64,000 nucleotides of DNA from Caenibius sp. WL (lineage in GTDB: Bacteria > Pseudomonadota > Alphaproteobacteria > Sphingomonadales > Sphingomonadaceae). Of this stretch, positions 28,501-35,752 are shown in pieces (the first letter of the stretch is position 1; each line of letters starts with the position of its first letter). The DNA lies in assembly GCF_019803445.1 (NCBI RefSeq), contig NZ_CP081844.1, forward strand, positions 2,058,501-2,122,500. The letters are read 5' to 3'. A program made the position numbers and the translations under genes. The notes beneath the pieces are model-generated. The model searched no databases and was not told where the DNA came from. It saw nothing but the letters and a program-made list of their open reading frames with translations.

Positions 28501-29283
28501 GATGCGAAAGCGACCGGCGACCTGATCGGATTCCAGGCTGGCTTCGATATCCTGCGTCGGACGACGAACAGTGGTCATCGGGACCATGTCGGCGTGTATC
28601 TGGCCTACGCCGATTACAACGCGTCCTCGGTGCGCGGCTTCGCTCTGGGGATACAAAATCTGGCAGTGGGCCGCCTGCTGATGAACGGCCCGTCGGTGGG
28701 GGGCTATTGGACACATTTTGGGCCGAGTGGTTGGTATCTCGACGCGGTGTTCCAGCGGAGTTGGTACGACGCGAAGGCATCGTCCTTCTATGGAGCGGAA
28801 ATTTCGACTAATGTGACGGGATACACCGCGTCACTGGAGGCGGGCAACCCGATCCGCTTCGGAAAGGGTGACGCTTGGCTGATCGAGCCGCAGGCGCAGA
28901 TTATCTACCAGGATGTCTCAGTGGGCCGGGCGCGGGACGCGTATTCCGGTGTGGACTGGAATGCGGGTAAGGCCTGGACCGGACGGCTCGGGGCAAGGTT
29001 GCAATACGCCGGTCACAATGAGCGGCGCGTGCTCCAGCCTTATGCGCGAGTCAACCTCTGGCATGCCCTCTCCGGCAGCGATAGCGCGTTCTTTGGACAA
29101 TCCTCATCAGCCATCAAGACCCGCTTCGGCAACACGGCGCTGGAGGTCGGCGGCGGTGTCACTGCGCAGTTGAATCAGAATGTGAGTCTTTACGGCCAAG
29201 CCAGTTACCGTTGGTCGCTCGACGGTGACCGCAACCGCCAGTCCGCAACCGCTGGCACCTTGGGCATCCGGTTCAACTGGTGA
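25525..29283 (+). CDS. autotransporter with pertactin-like passenger (autotransporter 2)
   Basis: Type Va secreted surface protein of up to 1252 residues. The signal peptide ends PSAQAFAQCAPSA (near residue 62). The passenger is a Gly/Thr/Ser-rich repeat array of TT.G....G.....GG.I.L...-type coils, as in pertactin-like beta-helices. The C-terminal barrel runs from about GIWGRGLGERVSNRW to TLGIRFNW, with an aromatic last residue. The start is uncertain: ATG 25525, TTG 25552 (GGAAGAGGAG about 8 bases upstream) or ATG 25567 are in frame. It lies 522 bases after autotransporter 1. The two passengers do not look alike, so this is not a recent duplication. Probably an adhesin or aggregation factor (inference). 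Confidence 0.9.
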   Translation: MICGRGVRRLFADRMETRFNVPSFGAWGGNSRKALLNPAVSHRCFLAAAMTALLPSAQAFAQCAPSAPAAVSISSGSCSDPAFTMRESADSAPVVEVSDSGAYNGTSINLTAIGSGFGMYATGGGTINVIGTSMEGATITTYGTGGHGLYTDDGGLITGSYTSIYTNDAGADGIRAVGTGSSATLTDSRINTASDNAHGAYTASGGLINLTRTDVTTYGVGASAALADVGGSINLSNLSTFSYGDNAPGAVASGSGSSLTLNNTYVNTHGNGSAGLFALDGGTITIDGAAATTGDYYGNTIIANSPGMLARGVGSSIQVSNGASSATYGADSPGVWADAGGKIDFSGYGIFTYQPNSSGAVANGAGSMVTLTNTIVRTTGPSSAGILVNGAGTVIVTGSEVTTGYRVIAGTPPVLQFPDAEIGLEAHGIDVVGAGSRLQAENDKITAHGDGAIGVRVSQGGTALITGGTITTNGADTATVGGADGVRATDAGSTITLSGTSVATTNIAAIGVHAMAGGTITAADAKVATQGQNAFGASARDIGSTIGLSHVTIATTGAGAAGLQVSNAGGIQVTGGSVATTGSVAHGIAAMNGGTIDVTGATVSANGTGSAAIYVTGNTPSAVSVTGGSLSAANSAIVLAEGGTGTVSISGGAAITPAIVNGRALLAYVTEDGIGTPSDLTLNVTGIPALVGDVVIGSSALTYNLGNSNWTGNLVLGGLDGIASADLNASQWTGDLLADAGNRADVALVQGSLWTGLARNATDVAIYAGSAWNVTGNSNAIGSVSNAGLIQFLARPEAYSTLTVDNYIGSAGSRIGFNTYLGDDNSPSNLLVLNGGRASGTTTMFVNNAGGPGAQTVADGIRLVQVTGGGTTATDAFTLGQRVAAGAYEYQLFRGGSTDPNDWFLRSHLIDTPTEPTTPGDTDIPLYRPEVALYAPIPAIARQMGLSTLGTLHERVGELENLLGLSQSRSYANGIWGRGLGERVSNRWNGTVDAKATGDLIGFQAGFDILRRTTNSGHRDHVGVYLAYADYNASSVRGFALGIQNLAVGRLLMNGPSVGGYWTHFGPSGWYLDAVFQRSWYDAKASSFYGAEISTNVTGYTASLEAGNPIRFGKGDAWLIEPQAQIIYQDVSVGRARDAYSGVDWNAGKAWTGRLGARLQYAGHNERRVLQPYARVNLWHALSGSDSAFFGQSSSAIKTRFGNTALEVGGGVTAQLNQNVSLYGQASYRWSLDGDRNRQSATAGTLGIRFNW

Positions 29284-29683
29284 GCGGCGCATTCATGCTT
29301 CATTTTACCGTTGATCTCCTCCGCGCCGTTCGACGTCTTTCAACGGAAATGGAAATGCGCCCCTACCGTTCGTTGCATCCCGGCGCTTAAACGACGACGA
29401 CCCAGTTCTCATCTTCGTCATCTCGGGTGCGCCATTTGTTTTCAAAGGCTTATACGGGGTTGCCTTGGAATTAGGCGATTTCCACGTTGCCTTTTGCTTC
29501 ATTGCCATCCCGTCGCATCCCGTGCTTTTCCGAGTGGTCCGGCTGCTTTGTGTAACATGGATGCGGCATGAGAGGACCTCGTGGGCGGGCTATGCTGCCC
29601 AATCGCTTTGGAAATACTCCCACATATATCACGCCCTGTCGCTGAAAGACTGATAGAACCGGAGAACATGGTAAACGAGGCGC
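29284..29683. other. intergenic region, nothing recognised
   Basis: 400 bases after autotransporter 2. A minus-strand 67-codon frame (29305-29508) has a Lys/Pro-rich product that I do not recognise; the opposite strand also has short open frames. No terminator with a clear T-run was found. Confidence 0.35.
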
Positions 29684-29833
29684 ATGATGAGGCAGCCATT
29701 CAAACTGGCCGCATTTTTCAAATGCCTGTTTCTGCCGCGGGGCCATTGCTGGCGGGATAGTCTGTCGCGCTCCGATCAGCGGGTTTGCCTATACTGCGGG
29801 CTGCGAAGATTGCGCTCAGCCAGCGACGCTTAG
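29684..29833 (+). CDS. small Cys/His protein, possible zinc ribbon
   Basis: A 49-residue frame (MMRQPFKLAAFFKCLFLPRG, then HCWRDSLSRSDQRVCLYCGL and an RRLR tail) with GAGG just upstream of the double ATG. One CxxC (CLYC) plus an earlier Cys and His-Cys could bind zinc. The pattern of an initial Cys, H-x-W and a late RVCxYCG resembles small proteobacterial Zn-ribbon-like proteins, but no named family is recognised. It is isolated between autotransporter 2 and the PH-domain gene. Confidence 0.45.
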   Translation: MMRQPFKLAAFFKCLFLPRGHCWRDSLSRSDQRVCLYCGLRRLRSASDA

Positions 29834-30013
29834 TCGTCAGCCTTGGCAGCGTGGAAGGGCAAGCTGACCGACACCTTATCCGGCTAAACACTTAGTTGCT
29901 GGTCACGATCACCACGCAGAGCTAGTGAGGCAGGCTAGTCATGTCTGTTCGCCTAACACGTATTTTTAACCTTGGTCGGCGATGTCTAAGCGTCTGTCGA
30001 AGAAGGGGGCAAT

Positions 30014-30382
30014 ATGATCGATTTCCAAAACGGATCAGTGTTCAAACTCAAGGCGAACAACGAATACACCTCCAAAGCGGCTGAAATACTTATTTCGGGG
30101 GAAACGATTCTTAGTGCTTTTAAGGCTTTGCGAGATGGTGTGGTTTTCACCGACAAGCGCGTCATCGCAGTGAACGTCCAAGGTATCACGGGGAAGAAGA
30201 AAGACTTCATGTCGCTGCCCTACAGCAAGATCACTGCTTTCTCCGTAGAGACGGCTGGCTCGTTAGATTTGGATTCCGAACTCGAGATGTATTTCTCAGG
30301 TCTCGGGCGGGTCAAATTCGAATTTATTGGCCAGACGAATGTCGTTGAGATCGGGCGGACCATCGCAAGCTACGCACTCTGA
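30014..30382 (+). CDS. bacterial PH-domain protein
   Basis: A 122-residue protein consisting of one bacterial PH-like domain (YvbH/bPH type). Features are EILISGETILSAFKALRDGV, VFTDKRVIAVNVQGITGKK and LPYSKITAFSVETAG, ending in IASYAL; the FTDKR plus SLPYSKI pattern is characteristic. No signal peptide or membrane segment is present, so it is probably cytoplasmic. The function of this family is not established. GAAGAAGGGG lies upstream of the ATG. It is the last gene of the low-GC region. Confidence 0.85.
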   Translation: MIDFQNGSVFKLKANNEYTSKAAEILISGETILSAFKALRDGVVFTDKRVIAVNVQGITGKKKDFMSLPYSKITAFSVETAGSLDLDSELEMYFSGLGRVKFEFIGQTNVVEIGRTIASYAL

Positions 30383-30457
30383 TTGCAACATGGGACAAAA
30401 ATGGCGGAATACCCTGGATAAAACGCGCTAGGGTATCTCAGCCTTAACGCATGACCA

Positions 30458-31351
30458 TCAATCCCGATATCGCAAAGCGTCGACAATGACCTTGAACGCA
30501 GGGAGGTTCTGGCGGCGGCTGGGATAGTAGAGGAAATAACCGTCGAACAAGGGCGACCAATCGGCGAGAACCAGTCGCAGATTGCCCGATGCGATGTGCC
30601 GTTCCACGATATCTTCGGGGACATAGGCGATGCCGTACCCGTTCACCGCCGCGTCGATCATGGCGTAGCTGTTGTTGAACGTGAGTTGCCCTTCGACCCG
30701 GACCCGCAGCTCTTGCCCGTCCTTTTCGAACTCCCAAGCGTAGAGCCCGCCAGCGGTTTCGTGGCGCATGTTGATGCAGATATGCTGAACCAGATCCTGC
30801 GGATGGCGCGGCACCCCGTGAGTATCGAGATAGGCGGGCGCGGCCACGGCCACCAGCCGCCAGTCCGGGCCGATGCGTACCGCGATCATGTCCTTTTCGA
30901 CGCTTTCGCCGAGCCGTACGCCCGCGTCGAACCCTTCCTCGACGATATTGCGGAACGTGCTGTCGAGGATCAATTCGACGCTGATATCGGGATAGGTGCG
31001 CAGGACAGGCTTCAGCCTGGGCCAGACGACGCTTTCGAGAGCGTGGTCGGACAGCGTGAGCCTGATCGAGCCTGAAGGTTTCTCCCCAAGCGCCGTCAGC
31101 GACGCGATTTCCTCCTCTATCTCCGCGATGCGCGGTGTGATGGTCTGGAGCAATCTTTCACCAGCGGCCGTTGGCGCGACATTGCGGGTCGTGCGTGTCA
31201 GGAGCCGTATGCCCAGGCGCGCTTCGAGTTGCTTGATAGTGTGACTGAGCGTCGATTGCGCCACGCCGAGCCTGGCCGCAGCCCTGGTGAAGCTGCGTTC
31301 CTGCGCCACGGCCTGAAACCACGTCAGCTGGTTGAGATCGGTTCTGGCCAT
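30458..31351 (-). CDS. LysR-family transcriptional regulator
   Basis: 297 residues with the canonical layout: N-terminal winged HTH (LNQLTWFQAVAQERSFTRAA, then LGVAQSTLSHTIKQLEARLG) and a LysR substrate-binding domain from about residue 90 (GSIRLTLSDHALESVVWPRL). It is divergent from the MFS gene across 130 bases, the usual arrangement for a LysR regulator and its target. The likely regulon is the MFS/hydrolase/cyclophilin-like operon at 31482-34245. The inducer is unknown. Confidence 0.93.
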   Translation of the reverse strand: MARTDLNQLTWFQAVAQERSFTRAAARLGVAQSTLSHTIKQLEARLGIRLLTRTTRNVAPTAAGERLLQTITPRIAEIEEEIASLTALGEKPSGSIRLTLSDHALESVVWPRLKPVLRTYPDISVELILDSTFRNIVEEGFDAGVRLGESVEKDMIAVRIGPDWRLVAVAAPAYLDTHGVPRHPQDLVQHICINMRHETAGGLYAWEFEKDGQELRVRVEGQLTFNNSYAMIDAAVNGYGIAYVPEDIVERHIASGNLRLVLADWSPLFDGYFLYYPSRRQNLPAFKVIVDALRYRD

Positions 31352-31481
31352 GACGGCTCTCCACTATCCCGATGCCGGATTATTCGCTGTGATCGATTAG
31401 TTCATTCGGATTTCGACGGGTAATCGTTTTATGAGGATTCTGCTAGCCGCGCTGCAACGATAGCTGCAGGAGCGAACGAGA

Positions 31482-32666
31482 ATGACGGTTGCGACCGCAT
31501 CGGAACCACAAGCGAAACCGGTTGCCGCCTGGGGCGCGGTGCTGTCGATGGCACTGTGCGTCGCTATGTTGATCGCATCGGAATTCATGCCGGTCAGCCT
31601 GTTGACGCCGATGGCCGCGGGGCTGCGCGCGACCGAAGGACAGACCGGACAGGCGATCTCGATCAGCGGGCTCTTTGCAGTGGCGGCGAGCCTGCTCATC
31701 ACCACCGTCGCCGGCAGGCTGAATCGAAAATGGGTGTTGGTCGCCATGACCGCCCTGATGCTGGCGTCGCTGGTGTTGGTCGCGGCCGCGCCGAATTTTG
31801 CGGTGCTGATGATCGGCCGTGCGCTGCTCGGCATCTGTATCGGTGGATTCTGGGCATTGGCGACCGCTGTCATCATGCGGCTGGTTCCTGAAAGCGAGGT
31901 GCCAAAGGCGCTGGCGCTGATGTATGGCGGGCAGGCCATCGCGGCGGCCTTCGCCGCGCCGGTCGGCGCCTATCTCGGCGGCCTGTTCGGATGGCGCGCG
32001 GTGTTCTGGGCGCTGACACCGATCGTCGCGGTCAACCTCGTCTGGCACATGGTCGCGCTGCCCTCGCTGCCCGCGCGCCACCGGCAGGATTTTCGCGCCA
32101 TGATCGACCTGCTCAAGCGGCCTTATTTCCTGCGCGGGCTCATCGCTTCGATGCTGTCCTGGGGCTCGGCCTTCACCATGTTCACTTATCTGCGCCCGTT
32201 CCTGGAGCAGGTGACGGGCGTGGATGTGACGATGCTCTCGCTCCTGCTGCTGGTGCTGGGCTGCGCGGGGTTCGTCGGTACATGGGTTTCGAGCCGGTTC
32301 CTGAGCGGCAACGTTGCCCCGCTTCTGAAGCTTCCCGCGCTGCTGATGGGTGGCTGCACTCTCGGGCTGCTGCTGTTCGGCGGTTCCATCGTCGGGGTGG
32401 GCCTGTTCCTGGCGATCTGGGGTGCGATGAACACTGCGATGTCGGTGATCTGGATGACCTGGATGGCGCAGAACGCGGACGATGCGCCCGAGGCCGGGGG
32501 CAGCCTGATGGTCGCCGCGATCCAATCGTCGATCCTGCTCGGCGCGGTCGTCGGCGGGCTGCTGCTCGATGGCCTGTCCATTGGGGCAACTTTCAGCGGC
32601 AGCGTCGTCCTTGCTGGAATTGGCCTCGCGCTGATCGGCAACGGGCGCCGTCTGCTCAAACCATAG
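31482..32666 (+). CDS. MFS transporter (drug/sugar efflux type)
   Basis: A 394-residue inner-membrane carrier with 12 predicted helices. It begins with a short cytoplasmic tail, then AWGAVLSMALCVAMLIASEF and PVSLLTPMAAGLR, resembling the AraJ/SotB-type efflux branch of MFS. The A-loop GRLNRKWVLVAMTAL follows helix 2. It is followed after 9 bases by an exported alpha/beta hydrolase gene. Divergent LysR control is likely. The substrate is not evident; efflux is inferred from the subfamily. Confidence 0.9.
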   Translation: MTVATASEPQAKPVAAWGAVLSMALCVAMLIASEFMPVSLLTPMAAGLRATEGQTGQAISISGLFAVAASLLITTVAGRLNRKWVLVAMTALMLASLVLVAAAPNFAVLMIGRALLGICIGGFWALATAVIMRLVPESEVPKALALMYGGQAIAAAFAAPVGAYLGGLFGWRAVFWALTPIVAVNLVWHMVALPSLPARHRQDFRAMIDLLKRPYFLRGLIASMLSWGSAFTMFTYLRPFLEQVTGVDVTMLSLLLLVLGCAGFVGTWVSSRFLSGNVAPLLKLPALLMGGCTLGLLLFGGSIVGVGLFLAIWGAMNTAMSVIWMTWMAQNADDAPEAGGSLMVAAIQSSILLGAVVGGLLLDGLSIGATFSGSVVLAGIGLALIGNGRRLLKP

Positions 32667-32675
32667 GAGGCATTC

Positions 32676-33743
32676 ATGAACACTCTGGAAACCCCGGCGC
32701 ATGTGGATCGCCGCGCACTGATGAAGCTGACCGGTGCCGGCATGGCCGCTGGACCCCTTTTCACCACTTCCAATGCGGAGGCACAGACTATGACGAACGA
32801 GTGGGGCAAGACCTTCCCGAAAAGCGCGAAGGTCGATCACCGGAAAGTTACGTTCCGGAACCGCTACGGGATCACTCTGGTGGGCGATCTCTATCTGCCG
32901 CAAGATCGCGGTGACAAGCGCCTGGCGGCCATCGCCGTCAGCGGGCCGTTCGGCGCGGTGAAGGAGCAGTCGTCAGGTCTTTATGCGCAGACGATGGCGG
33001 AGCGTGGTTTCGTCACGCTGGCGTTCGATCCCTCCTATACCGGGGAAAGCGGCGGCGAGCCGCGCAACGTCGCCTCGCCGGACATCAACACCGAGGATTT
33101 CAGCGCAGCCATCGATTTTCTCGGTTTGCACCCTGCCGTCGACCGGGAGCGGATCGGCGTGATCGGCATTTGTGGCTGGGGCGGCATGGCGTTGAATGCC
33201 GTCGCGGTGGACAAGCGGGTGAGGGCAGTGGCGGCCAGCACCATGTATGACATGACGCGCGTGATGGCGAAGGGCTACGACGATAGCATGACGCCCGAAC
33301 AGCGCACGCAGACGCTGGAGCAACTGAGCCGGCAGCGTTGGACGGACGCGGAAAACGGCGCCCCGGCCTACCAGCCCCCGTATAACGTGCTGAAAGGCGG
33401 CGAAGCGCAGTTTTTGGTCGATTATCACGACTATTACATGACGCCGCGCGGCTATCATCCGCGTGCGGTCAATTCCGGCAATGCATGGACGCAGACCACG
33501 CCGCTGTCGTTCATGAACATGCCGCTGCTGACCTACATCAAGGAAATCGCGCCGCGCCCCGTCCTGCTGATCCATGGCGAAAAGGCCCATTCGCGCTATT
33601 TCAGCGAGACGGCCTATGCGGAGGCGGCGGAGCCGAAGGAACTGGTGATTGTCCCCGGCGCCAGCCATGTCGATCTCTACGATCGTATGGATGTGATCCC
33701 GTTCGACAAGCTCCACTCGTTCTTCGAACAGCATCTGGTTTGA
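32676..33743 (+). CDS. exported alpha/beta hydrolase (dienelactone hydrolase-like)
   Basis: A 355-residue hydrolase. The N-terminus VDRRALMKLTGAGMAAG is a twin-arginine-like signal (Arg-Arg then hydrophobic), ending near SNAEAQT, so it is probably exported folded. The body starts KVTFRNRYGITLVGDLYLPQ, has the oxyanion/nucleophile region IGICGWGGMALNAV with Cys as candidate nucleophile (as in dienelactone hydrolases and YcjY), and the catalytic His in PGASHVDLYD near the end. It follows the MFS gene by 9 bases. The ester substrate is unknown. Confidence 0.85.
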   Translation: MNTLETPAHVDRRALMKLTGAGMAAGPLFTTSNAEAQTMTNEWGKTFPKSAKVDHRKVTFRNRYGITLVGDLYLPQDRGDKRLAAIAVSGPFGAVKEQSSGLYAQTMAERGFVTLAFDPSYTGESGGEPRNVASPDINTEDFSAAIDFLGLHPAVDRERIGVIGICGWGGMALNAVAVDKRVRAVAASTMYDMTRVMAKGYDDSMTPEQRTQTLEQLSRQRWTDAENGAPAYQPPYNVLKGGEAQFLVDYHDYYMTPRGYHPRAVNSGNAWTQTTPLSFMNMPLLTYIKEIAPRPVLLIHGEKAHSRYFSETAYAEAAEPKELVIVPGASHVDLYDRMDVIPFDKLHSFFEQHLV

Positions 33744-33762
33744 CGGGGGCAAAGGTGCGGCC

Positions 33763-34245
33763 ATGAGGGCACTGGGACGATCATTGGTTTTGATGGCTAT
33801 CGCCGGGCTGGCCGGCGCCTGCAAGGCAACGGCATCTTGGGCCGATGCCTCGGCGCTGGGACCGAACCGATCCGAACAAGCCGTGGAGGAGCCGATGAAA
33901 ATCAGGATTGTCACCGCCGACCGGTCATTGATTGCCGTGCTGGAAGGCAGCGCGAGCGGGCGGGCCTTTGCGGCGCTGCTGCCACTCGAACTGACGCTGA
34001 GCGATTATAATCGCACCGAGAAGATCGCCGATCTGCCGCAGCGCCTCTCGACCGAGGATGCGCCTGAGGGAGTGGAGCCGAAAGCGGGCGACATCGCCTA
34101 CTATGCGCCGTGGGGCAATCTCGCGATCTTCTACCGCGACTTCGGTTATTCGCGCGGCTTGGTCCGCCTGGGCCGTCTCGAAGGCAGTGCCGAACCGCTC
34201 GCGAAACTGGATGGCGCGCGGGTGCGTATCGAACTGATTCCGTGA
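33763..34245 (+). CDS. cyclophilin-like fold protein, exported
   Basis: 160 residues. The N-terminus is a signal peptide, possibly a lipoprotein one (VLMAIAGLAGACKATAS). The rest fits the cyclophilin-like family (once DUF369): IVTADRSLIAVLEGSASGRA, LPLELTLSDYNRTEKIADLP and GDIAYYAPWGNLAIFYRDFG. Peptidyl-prolyl isomerase activity is not established for this family. It is the third gene after MFS and hydrolase, 19 bases downstream, so probably in their operon. Confidence 0.85.
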   Translation: MRALGRSLVLMAIAGLAGACKATASWADASALGPNRSEQAVEEPMKIRIVTADRSLIAVLEGSASGRAFAALLPLELTLSDYNRTEKIADLPQRLSTEDAPEGVEPKAGDIAYYAPWGNLAIFYRDFGYSRGLVRLGRLEGSAEPLAKLDGARVRIELIP

Positions 34246-34294
34246 TACGGGGTGGCGATTCCAGTCTGGCGGATCCGGGAAAATCGGGATTTGC

Positions 34295-34325
34295 TTGACT
34301 TATCGCATCCCCCGCGCCCTAGCCT
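34295..34325 (+). promoter_or_regulatory. possible promoter of the first cobalamin riboswitch
   Basis: TTGACT at 34295-34300 (5 of 6 to the -35 consensus) is followed after 17-19 bases by CCTAGC/TAGCCT, a weak -10. It is just upstream of the riboswitch 5' end. Confidence 0.3.
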
Positions 34326-34331
34326 TGCGAT

Positions 34332-34519
34332 GCATGGTGTCCGTGATGCGGCAACGCATCAGGGATGAAACGGGAATGAGGAAGGGCCCCCGGGCCTAAG
34401 CCTCGACCGCCCCCGCGACTGTGAGCGGCGAGCGACTTTCCGACAAGCCACTGGCGCACCCCTGGTGCTCCGGGAAGGCGGAAAGCGTGACGACCCGCGA
34501 GTCAGGAGACCGGCCATGC
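34332..34519 (+). ncRNA. cobalamin riboswitch 1 (upstream of CbiM-type permease)
   Basis: Conserved elements of the cobalamin aptamer appear in order: GGGATGAAACGGGAA; CCCGCGACTGTGAGCGGCGA; GCCACTGG with CCGGGAAGGCGG; and the B12 box GAGTCAGGAGACCGGCC. The ends pair as P1, GCATGG at 34332 with CCATGC at 34514-34519. It precedes the permease start by 46 bases, so it probably represses that gene's expression when adenosylcobalamin is plentiful. Confidence 0.92.
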
Positions 34520-34565
34520 GTTGACTATAACCAAGGCCGTCGGTGGGACGGCAGAGGAGACGCAT

Positions 34566-35243
34566 ATGCATATCGAACCCGGCGTCGTTGCCGAGGGAAA
34601 AATCTGGCTGAGCTATATCACCGCAGCCAGCGCCGGTGGCTATGGCCTGAATCTGGCCCGCAAGGCCATCGCGGAAAGCGGCGTGCTGTCGCTTCTGGTC
34701 CGTAGTCTTGCGGCGACGGTGCTGGTGTTCTGCTTCTTCGAAGTGCTGCCGCATCATCCCGTTGGCGTATCCGAAGTGCACCTGATCCTGGGATCGACGC
34801 TATTCCTGCTTTTCGGCGTTGCGCCAGCGGCCATCGGGCTGGCGCTTGGCCTGTTGCTCCAGGGCGTGTTCTTTGCGCCCGTCGATCTGCCGCAATACAG
34901 CATGAACGTTACCACACTACTGGTTCCACTTTTCGCGCTGACGGCGCTGGCCCGGCGGATCATCGCGCCCGACACGCCCTATGTGGATCTTCGCTACGGG
35001 CAGGCTCTGGCACTTTCGACGACGTATCAGGCCGGTATCGTCAGCTGGGTCGCGTTCTGGGCCCTCTACGGGCACGGCTTCACGGCAGGCAACATGGCCG
35101 CCATCGCCACGTTCGGAGGGGCCTACATGCTGGTGATCGTGATCGAACCGCTTGTCGATCTCGGCGTTCTGGCTCTGGCCAAGACTCTGCACCGCTTCAA
35201 GGACAGCGGCCTTGTCGAACGCCGCCTTTACCAGGCAGTATAA
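34566..35243 (+). CDS. CbiM-type energy-coupling factor permease
   Basis: A 225-residue integral membrane protein of the CbiM family, starting MHIEPGVVAEGKIWLSYITA. The conserved MHI N-terminus, which coordinates cobalt in CbiM, is present. About six hydrophobic segments follow, with TLFLLFGVAPAAIGLALGLL and LLQGVFFAPVDLPQYSMNV. AGAGGAGA lies 7 bases before the ATG; an in-frame TTG 45 bases earlier is less likely. No CbiN, CbiQ or CbiO gene is adjacent, so it is a stand-alone CbiM. With the B12 riboswitch this points to cobalt or corrinoid import. Confidence 0.87.
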   Translation: MHIEPGVVAEGKIWLSYITAASAGGYGLNLARKAIAESGVLSLLVRSLAATVLVFCFFEVLPHHPVGVSEVHLILGSTLFLLFGVAPAAIGLALGLLLQGVFFAPVDLPQYSMNVTTLLVPLFALTALARRIIAPDTPYVDLRYGQALALSTTYQAGIVSWVAFWALYGHGFTAGNMAAIATFGGAYMLVIVIEPLVDLGVLALAKTLHRFKDSGLVERRLYQAV

Positions 35244-35250
35244 TCTATTC

Positions 35251-35280
35251 CTGCAAGTGCTCATATGTGAGCACTTGCAG
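35251..35280. repeat. perfect 13-bp inverted repeat (hairpin)
   Basis: CTGCAAGTGCTCA at 35251-35263 is followed by TATG and its exact complement TGAGCACTTGCAG at 35268-35280. It is 7 bases after the CbiM-type permease stop. No T-run follows, so it may be an RNA-stabilising hairpin or an operator rather than a classic terminator. Confidence 0.7.
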
Positions 35281-35308
35281 CATGAACGGAAATTCGTATT
35301 GTGCTGTC

Positions 35309-35333
35309 ATCCGGGCTGGCCATCAGCCCGGAT
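35309..35333. terminator. 10-bp hairpin before the second riboswitch
   Basis: ATCCGGGCTG at 35309-35318 pairs perfectly with CAGCCCGGAT at 35324-35333 over a 5-base loop. It lies immediately 5' of riboswitch 2. There is no T-run, so it could be a rho-independent-like barrier or part of the leader. Confidence 0.4.
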
Positions 35334-35340
35334 ATGATCG

Positions 35341-35562
35341 CGCCGGTGCCTCGAGAGAGGCTTAAAATGGGAACGCGGTGAGGAAGGGATTTCCCGACCG
35401 AATCCGAGGCTGTCCCTGCAACTGTAAGCGGCGAGCGCGATACACATGCGCGGCAGGGCAATGCGCCGATGCCGCCAGCCACTGGGCCGGACGCTAAACC
35501 ATGCGAGGCCTGGGAAGGCCGTGTATCAAGCGATGACCCGCAAGCCAGGAGACCTGCCGGCG
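35341..35562 (+). ncRNA. cobalamin riboswitch 2 (upstream of TonB receptor)
   Basis: Aptamer elements in order: GGCTTAAAATGGGAACGCGG; CCCTGCAACTGTAAGCGGCG; AGCCACTGGGCC with CCTGGGAAGGCC; and the B12 box GCAAGCCAGGAGACCTGCC. P1 pairs CGCCGG at 35341 with CCGGCG at 35557-35562. It is about 190 bases before the receptor start, a spacing that leaves room for an expression platform. Confidence 0.94.
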
Positions 35563-35752
35563 TCTGGTCGCTCTTGCTTTGGTCCAGGGGATGGCCGGGG
35601 CACGGATCTCTCCGTCTGAGCGACAAACGAGCGGCTGGGGCCGCATCGGTTCGTGTGTCGGTTGCCCCCTGGCGTCCGGCCGATGCGCGCTGCCGACCGT
35701 TTGTGAACGGCAAGCCCCCGCCCAGTGTCGTTGGACGCCGATGGGGGATATA

